64,000 nt of DNA, from contig OZ199839.1 of assembly GCA_964304625.1 (NCBI GenBank), forward strand, positions 4,340,001 to 4,404,000. Reading direction: 5' to 3'. Positions 12,027 to 22,880 of this stretch are shown here, piece by piece (positions within the stretch are counted from its first letter, which is position 1; every line of letters begins with the position of its first letter). Source of the stretch: Kudoa neothunni. Its lineage: Eukaryota; Cnidaria. The notes beneath the pieces were generated by a model that searched no databases, was not told the DNA's origin, and was given only the letters and a program-made list of their open reading frames with translations. Position numbers and translations under genes: made by a program.

Positions 12027-13820
12027 GTCTCTAAAATACACAATTCCTCTAATCCTTAATTAAACCTTCCGACTCAAAAATAACATTCAATTCATTATGT
12101 ACTACTCTCATTCGAATGGAAATATTATAATTTCGCCAGTTGGATTATTTTTGAAGAATTTTGTAGATGAGATAGTTTATACAGTTCAAAAAAATTTAAT
12201 AAAAATACTTTTGATGTGATTTATCCATAATCTTTAAATATTTAATCGTAACATTGGTTTAGTATTAAACCTCATTAGAAATATCCATACATTTCCGACC
12301 GATTTTTAAAACTTTTCATCGATCCATTTTACAAATAATGTTATTTATTATTAAAAGTCTATTCAATCACTACTAATATCTATTCAATTTTTCCAATTCT
12401 ATATTCGCATATGTATTCGTAAATTAAGCTGATTATTAAGTAACTAGCTGTGAAAGGTGATTATTGTTGTTTATTTTAATTTAAATCCCACGTATACAAC
12501 TTAAAACGTGAATAATTATTATCGTATGAATGAAATTTTTGATTTAAATACGCAAACATCATTTCTGGAGATAAAGTGGAAACAATTTAATTTTGACGAC
12601 TTTTTATTACAAAGTCTTAAACTTTCAATCAAGCTTAAATGATATTGGATTAGTTCATTCTGCCGAATCTAGCCTCTAGAAATCAACTCTTAAGGTATCT
12701 ATAGGTTTTAATATTTCAGTTTTGAAACTTTTAGAAAACTGAGAATATGTCTTTTTTAAAGGTTTAGCTATAAAAGACTATCTTACTTTATACAGTAAAT
12801 AGAGGGGATTTTATTGTTAACTATTTTTCCATCAAACGTAGTTGTAATAATTGTATAGGATTTTTTATGTAACAAAAATCAAAGTTTTAAATTTTATAAT
12901 GGAATCGACAACCAGGCAAAATTTTAAAAAGCTTTCTGATATTCAAAAATAATTTTGAAAATGCTCCCAAACATAAATGGTTAAAAAATTAATCCTTATC
13001 CCCTTTAACACTTACATAATATGTCGTAAGGGAGATTTCTAATTTAATTACATTTAATAATTGCGCAAATAGCGACCTGCCTATGATTATATGTGTTTAC
13101 ACATTTCGAACCTAACACCACTGCCTAGAAGCATTTTCATGATGAGCCAATTGGATATTTAGTTTGTTATTACTTTATCGATCTATCCTATTTTTTAGCA
13201 TAGACCATATTATCTCATGATGTGATTTCAAAACAACCATTTTCTCTCACTCGTCGTGTTTGATATTTCTCTTCTTTGCTTCTTTTGAAATTAGCCAAAC
13301 GTAATTTTAACACTTTTTAGGTAATGCAATAAAATTATTGTATTTAGCTTTATTTTATTAGACAATGCATTTAAACATCTATAAATGATCTCGTAGAAAT
13401 TCAAAACTCAATACCTTCAATTTTTTTCCAACATTTTTAATCTTCCTCACGTTTCACGTTTAAAAATGATTATAAGTATTTAAGTTTCTTCACAATTTAA
13501 ATATATTTTGTGCTAAGAGTAAATTTTAATTTTTGGATTCATTTCTAAACATTAGTTAATAAACAATAAGTTTATTACTACAATGTGCAGTTTAAATATT
13601 GCCGTTCTATAACCAAAAACCGCCAGAATCTATTTAATAGAGAAAAGAAAAATTTCAAACTGACTAGACGGCATGACTTATTAAATGATTAACTAAATAA
13701 ATAAAATTCTTAAGCAAACGAAGTAAATAATATCGATATCTAGTTCATGCCTTGGATTAGCGCCTCAGTCAGGATAATGTAGACGTGTTGTTGATTTTCT
13801 CCTCCCTCTACTATTTTATT
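12027..13820. other. AT-rich intergenic stretch
   Basis: No supported gene on either strand. It separates the small unknown gene from the 3' end of the CP2-type gene. Confidence 0.5.
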
Positions 13821-16311
13821 TTAGTTCATTTTATTTCTGCAGTCATCAGCTAATATACCTATGGAGAATTGGGCAAAATACGCTTGTTGATTGTGAATTT
13901 GACCAATATCCTAATAAAAATTACAAACATATTATACGAAGCAAATCACATTATCAGTTAGCATATAATTCACGCCAGTAACTTTTGTTCTGTATCATCC
14001 ATTAGTATTTACAATGTGTAACTTATTTACATATATATGCCTTGAATCTGACATCCCGTAATATTCCCCCTTTCTTAGGATTTCGTTCTTCAAACAATCA
14101 AGTGTAAGCTCATTCAATCTGATTGACATAAACTCCGTTTTAAACAGTCTTGGCATTTGTAGACCTCTGAAGTCTACAAATATCTCCTTGAGTGTTGGAT
14201 TGTTCCTACATAAGTTTAATTTAAAATATGCGATAAAACTTAATTTACAATTTCTTTATCCTGTTAAATAGCCTTACACCGTCTTTAGTCCCACACATGC
14301 TCAAAATATCTGCTTTTTCCAATAAAAGAAGATCTTCTCCAGTATAACCTTCAAAGCATTCAATGAAATTTTGGAAGTTATTCTCTTCTAACCACACATT
14401 AACATCATCTGTAGTTGAATTTTTGTCTAGAGCCTAAATTCTTTTTGGGGATTTTAGGCGAATTAATTTAGTACTACTATCCCAGAGGGCTTAAAACGTT
14501 TTTCTGTAGGAATCATTGGCTCAGCCTCTTGTTTTCTTTTAATTGAAGATGCCATCGCTTGAAAGTTATAAGTTTGACCCCTTTTTTGTTTTAAGCGAAA
14601 TTTAAATAAAAAAAATCATACGTTCCATAATTGTCGCTGATTGCTACTTCTAATAAACTATCAGGAGAACTTGTCAAATTAACAATATCCTATGTATGTA
14701 ATTTACTTAGAAAAATAATTATTTTATTAATTTCGTAAATATTCAAATATATTATTTTTCTAAATAAATTACAGGTTCGAATTCGGTTATTTTATTTGAC
14801 TTGTTGTATAGGTTCTAAATTAACAATTATTTCCCTGAAATAATTGTTAATTTAGCTACCTTCTGTTCATTCATCAAAGCTTTAATCTGAGCTTCTAATA
14901 ATTCCATTTCTGAAGATGATTCCCGTATCGCAACCTCTATGTCCCTTTTCTCACTCTCAATTAGTGTCTTTTGTCTTTTTAATTCCAATTCGTGGTCATC
15001 TAACGTTAGTTCTAGCTCAGATTGTTTTTGAGATAACTGCAGTTCTAGCTCAGATTGTTTTTGAGATAATTGAAGTTCTAGCTCAGATTTTTGCAGCTCG
15101 ATTTCGGATTTTTGCTGTGATAGCTCGGATTGCTTTTTGTCTTTTCGGCATTGGTATTCTGCAATTTTCTTTTTTAATGTGATTTCTTTTTCTTTAATTT
15201 TGTCCTTAAATTAATGATAATAAGAAGTTACATTATAAATATTTATTATAATATTTGTGCAGTTTAATTAGACAGGTTATATACTAATGAGTCTTCATGC
15301 TGATGCTTTATCTCGTTATATCTTTTAGTGATTTGAGCAATGTTTTGACTAAATTGACCATCTTCCTTTTGGCATTTTGCAATTTCTTGTTTTAATTTTC
15401 TATCTGCTCCTTTCATCTAAATATAAAAAATTTAACTAATAAAAATTAAAGCCTATACTACTTTGAAAATCTTAATATTGCAACTACATTTGTGGATCGG
15501 AAGATTGGAGGAATTAATTTGGTAAAGTTGGTTGGTTATATCATAAGTAGTAATTCTTAAACAAAGAACAATTCCTTCCTCTCCTATAAAATGGACTTAC
15601 AAACAATATCAACAATACAGGATTACCTCCAGATTTATTTTCACAAAAATCGGAGCTGAGACAAAAAACCTAGTAATTCATTTAAAATTGTTTAAATGAA
15701 TTCATAAACTTTTAGGAGCGGATTAACAGTATGTGAAGGGTCCCACTCAAACTGAACTTTTCCACGGTGGCTTTGAAGCCTCTGCACATTGAAAATATTA
15801 CTTGATCTAGTGCCAACTAAACGAATTATGCGAAAAATTAGATTTTTCAAGTATACTTATTTCGAAGAGTTCATGCTCTGGGTGTTCATCGAACCATTGT
15901 AGGAACTTTTCTTTCCTTCTGAGGTGCACTCTTTTCTCATCGAATCCGATTTTAACTATGGTCTTCAAAATATGAGTTGAAATCACAAGTTAAAATATTA
16001 CCAAAAGTCTCCTAATCCCTACTTCTTGAGCCCCGTGACACTCAAGATTGAGCTCGTATTGTTGATCTACAGCAATTTATTAAGTATAGTTATAAAAATT
16101 TACTTTGATTTAGATAAGTGACTGACTTCCCTTCTCTTTTAAAGAGTGACTTTTGAGCATCAAGGGTCACATTCACATTATATCTAAATATGATTTATAC
16201 AATATTTCAAGAAATATGATACAAATCGTAATAAAAGATTAAAATATAGCTAAACTTAAAGGTTTTTGTTGGAGGACTTTTTTCCTCCTCTTCCATTTTA
16301 GCAACACTCAT
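13821..16311 (-). CDS. CP2/Grainyhead-family transcription factor with inserted coiled coil
   Basis: Fourteen exons give 1632 nt, 543 residues: 16256-16311, 16104-16183, 16002-16066, 15857-15962, 15710-15816, 15627-15669, 15462-15583, 15285-15416, 14860-15204, 14622-14689, 14478-14535, 14249-14433, 14031-14205, 13821-13910. The CP2 DNA-binding domain is read from VTYLNQNQQYELNLE through VQFEWDPSHTVNPLLKVFCL, then SGGEEGIVLCLRITTYD, and closes with NIKIFKMKGADRKLKQE, the diagnostic KGADRK segment of TFCP2/UBP1. A SAM-like domain follows (DDVNVWLEENNFQNF through CGTKDGVRLFNRIKKL), as in TFCP2, then a short C-terminal dimerisation-like part. Odd feature: between the DNA-binding and SAM domains lies a long heptad coiled coil with tandem SELELQLSQKQ units, absent from the vertebrate proteins I know. 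The SAM domain and KGADRK point to the TFCP2/LBP branch over Grainyhead proper. The C-terminal exon is the weakest part of the model. Confidence 0.87.
14815..14855. repeat. Perfect 19-bp inverted repeat in CP2 intron
   Basis: The arms 14815-14833 and 14837-14855 are exact reverse complements (CTAAATTAACAATTATTTC on the left) with a 3-base loop. It lies inside the 170-nt intron 14690-14859 of the CP2 gene, one of the two longest introns of that gene. The RNA could form a tight hairpin reaching the 5' splice site. Confidence 0.85.
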
Positions 16312-16380
16312 TAGAACGTAACACGATTGGTTGAATCCAGTTATCAAATGTAAAAAATCGAAACAAGAAAAATTACAGGC

Positions 16381-16607
16381 TGTTATTCATATTGGGAAAA
16401 CTTTGGATTCCAAAAGGGGTATTGTTGATACAGTTGGAAAGGAAATAATTTGTGGTAGTGAGGAGAGGATTTTCTTGTTCCGGTTGGACCACACTGTTCG
16501 AAAAGTAATTATTAACATTAAACTGGTTATTCATGGTTATATCTCTTTTAATTTTAATATAGGAGATATCGGTAGATTTGTCCTCTTATGGTCTTTGCAA
16601 CGATTAA
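16381..16607 (+). CDS. Small uncharacterised protein, 5' end unresolved
   Basis: An open frame encodes AVIHIGKTLDSKRGIVDTVG, then EERIFLFRLDHTVRK, ending at 16504. A 58-nt GTAATT...ATAG intron (16505-16562) leads to a short last exon EISVDLSSYGLCND with a stop at 16605-16607. No ATG is in frame upstream, so the first coding exon is missing; the coding may begin after the CAG acceptor-like site at 16377-16379. The 5' part must lie in, or overlap, the start of the divergent CP2 gene. Family unknown. The composition is protein-like, but this call is tentative. Confidence 0.4.
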
Positions 16608-18431
16608 ACCGCATCTCGGAAAATATTAACCTCTGTTTGTGTATTATTTTGTTAAATTATTTTGAAATCCCAAAATTGGAAAAATATCAATTATAAATTT
16701 CATTTTATGTTACTATTCTGATTATAAATGACAAAGAACAATATGTGGTTACAACATCTCGTATCAAACTAAATAATGCAAATTATGAAGTTCTTATTTT
16801 GCATCTAGTAATTAACTTGGTGTCATGATTTTTTAGGTCCAACTACTAAAATCTAATATTTTGATAGTACGTATGAATAAAGGATCAGACATCAGCCGAA
16901 ACGGGTGACACTCTAAGTATCAGGTATCCTCAACCAAATATTGGGTTCCAGTGAGCAGCAATTAACAAATTTATCACCAAAATAATATTTATAAAAATAT
17001 GACTTGGATATATAAAAACACGTGTGGCCAACTTGATGCAATAAAGATCAGGTGGTCACATAATCTCAAATATTTTACTGATTTTATTCACATAAATATT
17101 GAATCAATTATATTTTTTAATCAGAATTTTTTATATAAAATATTTTTAGATCGGAATCTAACAAATTGTTTATTGTTTACACTTGGTTGTAGATACCGAC
17201 ATTGGTGTATTTGATGATGATTAGTTTAGGTTTATTACATCATCAATAAGAAAAATCTTTGTTAAAGAATTAAAAAGTATTACATAAGATTCAAATGGAG
17301 GTATTTAATAATTTATAGCCAATTATTACTCAGGCGGTATCTTAATTCCACAAACAAATATTTGTTTATAAGTTTGTCATTCTATTGTATGTTATGGAAA
17401 GTTATTTCTTCGCCAACCAGTCAACGAGGCATAATTCTTTGTATACTCACCGCAACACAAACAACTTAATAATATCAACCTTTTTTTATCGCTGAAGAAA
17501 AGTTCAACATGATATTGAAATTTTCGAGTTTGCGTGAAAATCGGAATGAATATCACCGAGCTACAATGGTTATTTTTCTTTCATATTGGTAATGAAAGAA
17601 AAGGTCGTGTAATCTTTGAACCCTAGCACTGGTCTAAGATCACGTTAAGCCTTGATTTATTATCAACGGATGAGCAGAAAGAAATCTCTTCCGAATTATT
17701 TAACTTAAAATGATTTTGCACCACAGATTTCATTTCAATTTATTAATTGAGAACACAGCACTAAGTAATTAATTTTTCATGTTTTTAAGATGCTTCAAAG
17801 ATGGAAAATACATCAATTTTAGTCACCAAACACAATACTACCCTTTTTTCGTGAGGCGAAATTACACCAAACGTATTTTCTGACTAAGATTGGCTAGAAC
17901 AAATTTAAAAAAATAGTTTTTTGTAATAACAAACATATGAAAATAAAATACAACATAATAATTTATGCCAAATTATACGGTTTGGTTAAGATTTTAAGGT
18001 TAAGTGATTCATAATAACACTGGTATTTTTCCCACACCATCCTTGTTTCACATTTTCGCTTGTTTTATTCGTCATGGAACTATTTAATGGATGAGCCATC
18101 AAAAATTCTAGTTATTTTTTTATTGATCTTTAAGATTCTTATAGTTCCTATACGAAATTTTCAGCATTGTTCGAAGTTAACGGAAAGTTTTCCAACATCC
18201 TGTTGTGTAAGCTGCAAGCTGATATAGTATACTTATCACCTCATATTATATGGGGAAATTTTTCAAAATGCTCGAGGAATGACGATAATGATGTTTCAGT
18301 GATTTCAGTAGACTCTATCTTTAATTTTTCGTATTCTGCGACAACATTTTCCTCTACAATGAATTTTAAAAAAAATGATAGCTATTATTAAGAGTCTAAA
18401 TTCAGTTCAAAACAGCAACTTCAAAATTATA
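16608..18431. other. Intergenic, no gene seen
   Basis: AT-rich sequence. A hairpin with 11-base arms occurs at 17574-17602. Short open frames (for example 16999-17214 and 18167-18391) show no domain or intron context. Confidence 0.45.
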
Positions 18432-19462
18432 TGAATTTTTTATCCGAACGCGGTCGGGTACACTCGTAATCTCCATCTTTTTTCAACAAACATTGAATTA
18501 TTTTGTTTTTTAGTTATTAACTCAAAAGTTATTTATTATTACTATTTAGATTTTTTACTGTTGATATGTAACAATTTTATATAAACTAACTTTAAAAATA
18601 AACTTAATGCAAGTTTCACACAAACATCTCGTTTTTTACTATAATAAAAATACTTTATGAACTTTAAAATATAGATATTAATGTAGTAATATTTGTTTTA
18701 GTTTAGTATTTTTTTATTAAACTTTTTATTGGAAATTAAGAAATTATTTTGTTTTTGTTATTAAAATTCTGAAACCTAATTTTTAAAAATGATAATATTA
18801 TTTTTTTTTACCTTTAAGTAAGTATAAAACGTTGTGAAAAAAATTGTAAACCATATTTTTATTGATATATCAGTTTTTTTATATGTCCAAATTTCCTAAC
18901 AAAAAATTCAACAAAATATATAAAATGAGAATATTATAAGATGTAAACACAATATGATAACTATGATTATTATTTTGATTGGTAAATATATAATTCTCTA
19001 AAACTAATAATTCTATATAAATAACAATTTTTTTTATAATTTTTATTATAACAACATTTTTACGTTTATCAAATGCTATGCTAAACACACGTAAGAAGTT
19101 CTCTTAAACCGTATAACTTCATATAATCAGTCTTAAGTTTTATTACTATTTAAATTAAATTTTGATCTAAAATATAATATTGATTAATTATTAAAAAACT
19201 CATCAGCTCAAAGAAAATTGAGAAAATATATTTTGATAACACGTGGTTAAGTCTCCTCACGTTTAAACTATTCACACTTAAAACTTATAATAACCTGTAT
19301 AAATAAAATTGATATTGTAAAACTAGTATTTATATGGTAAAAAATATGAAATGTAACCATATTATGAATGATTATCAAAACAAATTAGAGATCAATTCAA
19401 TGTTTGTTGGAAAACAGATGGAGATTACACGTGTACCCGACCGCGCTCGGGTAAAAAATTCT
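18432..19462. mobile_element. Non-autonomous DNA transposon with ~67-bp terminal inverted repeats and TA duplication
   Basis: The terminal repeats 18432-18498 and 19394-19462 match in inverted orientation with a handful of mismatches. Both contain GCGGTCGGGTACAC and AATCTCCATCT. A TA dinucleotide flanks each end (18430-18431 and 19463-19464), within TATA on both sides. The 1.03-kb body is AT-rich with no transposase remnant. TA duplication fits a Tc1/mariner-type or related element, but the superfamily is not proven. The mismatches between the ends suggest moderate age. Confidence 0.75.
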
Positions 19463-20969
19463 TATAATCTTGAGCTAAATTTTTGCTCTTCATATTCTTT
19501 TATTTTATTGTGAAAAATCGTGAAATAAGAAATGCGAAAAAACACGAGCAAAAGTACGTTTTGTAGGTGCCGCATACTTTACCATTATCACGACCAATTA
19601 GGTTCCCTTATTAAGTAAAATCAGTAAATTTTAGAGAATTAAAACATTTTTTTGAATGACCAAAAATTTTTGCGTAATCTAGTTAGAATACAACAAACGT
19701 CTAAAACCATTGAAATTTAAAATGTGGGCATGTGTAGAACATGGTATCGGTGCAACCCTAATTAAAACAAAAACAAGAGAGAAAATTTTATCGATGGTTC
19801 TTCCATTAGAGTTGTAAATTTGTAAAAAACTTTTTTGAACGACATAAAAAGTTCCATTTGTTATCATCGCATTTTAATTATTTATATGATGAGTATTTTC
19901 CTCTGTTATAAAAATTATAATGCGCTAGCTATCATTTGAACCAACGTAATAACAGAAAAATTTTCCGCACCTTGATATATTTACTTTATTTTCATTAAAT
20001 TATAAAATATTGAATATTGTAATATTCTCAACTTTAATTAAATCCTTATATTTGTATAAATGTTTGTTTTGTTTATTATTGTCGTCTATATTCCCATTCA
20101 CTGTGCCAAAAGCAAAACTTCGGGAGTAGAATACAATAAAGATTGAGGAATCTCCTTATTTAAAATTTAATTTTAAAATTTCAATCTTCATTTAAAACAT
20201 AATGTGTTCATGCAATCCAGTTTATTGTAAAAACGTTATGTCATCAGAATCATTGGTTTTTAGTCACTCTTTACAATATCTTAACGTACACTTTCAGAGT
20301 TTGCTCTTAGACGTTTCTTTATCTTTTAAGTATAATTATTTTGTGTATAATAATTTTTTACCGTCAGTTTGATTCATTCTTCATTGTCCTTCCAAAATAA
20401 AAAATACATTAATTTTAGTCATTAACTACAATAATACGATGTTTTGATCTTTATTTAACTTTGAATATAATTATTTCAGCTCAAAAGTGTATAAACATAT
20501 TGATATAAAAGTAAATTTTTCCTCGATTTGGAGACTTGTAACTCAGTGGAATATCATCTTCCAAATTATACCCATAAAATGAGCATTTAATAATTTAAAA
20601 ACATTGTCTTATCTATTACAATTTAATAAAACAGAAAAATAATGCAATATGTCTATTAATTTTCTAAAGTCTAAAAATTTCAACACTAATCACTAATCAG
20701 CTTTACAATAATGTACAAAATTCATTAAAAAATGAATTTAATCATTAAATCAGTGTATATTATATGTTCGGCAATCTTCGTAGTTCATCGAAGTAGCTGT
20801 GTGATTACTTGGTGATCTTTTTACAACCGAAAAGTACGCCAACATTCACATATCGATCCAGTCCGATCAATATTTTTACAGACAATTTTTAAAAAACTTA
20901 AAATTAGATTGCAATCTTTAAAATAACACAAGAAAGAAAGGAATATTAGGTTTTACATAGTTGATTTTT
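19463..20969. other. Intergenic, upstream of SRA1-like gene
   Basis: AT-rich and without supported genes. A loose similarity exists between about 17810-17850 and 20400-20440 (AATTTTAGTCA followed by AC-rich sequence), too short to define a repeat family. Confidence 0.45.
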
Positions 20970-21698
20970 ATGAGTGGACAAGGATTCAATGAAGAGACAA
21001 AAGGTTGGAACGATCCACCCAAATCTTGTTTTTCCAACTCTGCTCCCAAAAGCTCCCCAAAATTTGATTACAGACGACGTACATCCGACATACGTGCTAT
21101 GAGCTCGTATAATACGAGTACAACAAATTTTATGCCAAGTTGTCAAATTTTTTCGGTTAAATTGTAGAATTTTTTAAATTAAGATATTCCAAACAATTTT
21201 CAAAATCAACAACAAGATATGTTTCAATCTAGATACTCCAGTCCAATACCTACTACAAACACTCATGCAAGTGTTCCCACGCCGATTAGCAACAATATTG
21301 GAGCTCTTAATATGAACACCAATCAACTTGGTGATTTCATAGTGAGAAAATACAATCAATATATGATAAGCTTTGCGTCGATGCATATGATTCCAATTGA
21401 GCATCAAAATCAGTTGTTGGATAGTTACAAAAGATTTATATATGAAAACACTCAAAATGTGGTTGTTTTGAATGATTTTTCCACGCTATTTAAAGGTATT
21501 CCCAATCCCAATCAGGAGCGATTAATTTTATACTAAATTTTTAGCTTATGAAGTTAATCAGATGGGAGTGGTTTCAGAGCTTATTCGCAAAATTCAATAC
21601 AATTTCCATCAGGTATATAATGCCATTTGTGTGATTAATTTCCATTTGATATAATTTAGGAGAATTGGGTATGTTTGTTTCAATATTTTATATGTTAG
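20970..21698 (+). CDS. SRA1: SRA1-like protein (steroid receptor RNA activator protein family)
   Basis: Exons 20970-21138, 21184-21495, 21545-21612 and 21660-21698 give 195 residues with introns of 45-49 nt. The N terminus MSGQGFNEETKGWNDPPKS holds the GWNDPP motif typical of SRA1 proteins. A Pro/Ser-rich linker follows. The C-terminal helical part includes HQNQLLDSYKRFIYE and EVNQMGVVSELIRKIQYNF, where SRA1 and the C-terminal end of Sec31 carry a helical bundle. The first donor, GTTGTC, is unusual but gives the only in-frame joint. Function in this organism is unknown; animal SRA1 is linked to transcription regulation. The family call rests mainly on GWNDPP plus the layout. Confidence 0.68.
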
Positions 21699-22281
21699 TT
21701 GATGTGAAAATAGTTTTTTATCCCAATTATGAATTTATTGTTATTTTTTGTGTACATTATCGGCTGTGACGGTTGTCAAAGGTTTTTGGTTGCTGGGGGA
21801 ACTGTTTATTACTAACAAAACAATAGCATTGTAAATAGTGTAGATAACAATATTGGAGGAGAGTATTGTTTGGTAGGTGATTTTTGTGTGGAAATTTTTT
21901 TACGAATTAGGTTTTAAATAAAATCCAAGGGATTAGCATGAGAAACACCATTGGGGTTAGATTTGTTGAGGTATTGTGAGTTTCGGTTGACGCTCTCCAG
22001 TGTCCATGCCACAATAAATCAGCACACTAGGGGTGTTTTTAGTAGCATGAGAAATTAGGATGACAGTTGTTGCGACGGAGATTAATTTTTATCGCATTAT
22101 TCACCTGATTGTTTAGCTGAGAGTTATTTTCAGCGTGATATTCGATCACACATGAGAAATACCAACCGCAACAAGAGATTTGCCAATAAAATAGACGTTG
22201 AAGAGATAATTCAGCTAACAATGAGTATCTATATTTACGGTTTGTAAATAAGTTAACAATGAATAATTGATTAAAGAATTG
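21699..22281. other. Intergenic between two plus-strand genes
   Basis: No gene supported; 583 bp with mixed composition. Confidence 0.45.
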
Positions 22282-22880
22282 ATGGCAGAATCAGGCAATG
22301 ATAATGGTTTTGAAAACTTTGAAAAGTTTGGTTGTTGACTTTCAAATTTAGAGAATGCAAAAGTTGATAATAATCATTTAAAAAATCAAGAATTTTCGCG
22401 AAGGCCAGAGGATACCAATCCTAAAAAAGGTAGTCTCAAATGCCCACATTGTCATGGGAATATGAGTTCAAATCTAGGGGTTGAAACTGGCATAATTAAT
22501 AAGAATTGTACAATAGATGCAAATCATTTAGTAAAATCAGAATCGACCAGACACGACAAGACTAAGGCCTCGTTAGGAAGAAAACTTGTTAACACATTAC
22601 GACGAAAAAAAGCCTCGGTGGTACGTTGATAATTGAGAGGTTGGGCGTGAACTGACGGTTGTAGGCTGAGTCTCCTATTGGAACAGCTATCAATACCAAT
22701 CCAACAGAGACAACAACAGCAAAATCCATAGAGTTTAATTCATCCCATGAATTCAATAACAATGAATTAAAAACACATAAGATGAAAATGAAACGATTTA
22801 GTCTAAGAAAAAAACCGGTAATCAAATTTGTTGAACAATCAATTCGTAATTCATTAACAATATTTTATTCAATTGGATAG
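22282..22880 (+). CDS. Uncharacterised Asn/Lys-rich protein with basic helix
   Basis: Exons 22282-22306, 22352-22620 and 22665-22880 (introns 45 and 44 nt) give 169 residues. It starts MAESGNDNENAKVDNN. A lone CPHCHGNM sits mid-protein, too little for a zinc finger. Then comes a basic amphipathic segment, SLGRKLVNTLRRKKASV, right at the second exon joint, followed by a Thr/Asn-rich part and a basic tail (MKMKRFSLRKKP). I recognise no family. The same design (polar N terminus, basic helix at a phase-0 joint, Thr/Asn/Pro-rich exon) recurs in the gene at 25935. The first donor could also be 24 bases further on, leaving a 21-nt intron; I prefer the 45-nt one. Confidence 0.55.

Noticed and set aside
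14916-15182. Plus-strand hydrophobic repeat frame (LAQIVFEI units)
   Set aside because: It is the antisense shadow of the CP2 coiled-coil repeats.
18879-19088. Frame inside the MITE as a transposase
   Set aside because: Composition is only Ile/Asn/Lys/Leu from AT-rich DNA; no DDE or DNA-binding motif.
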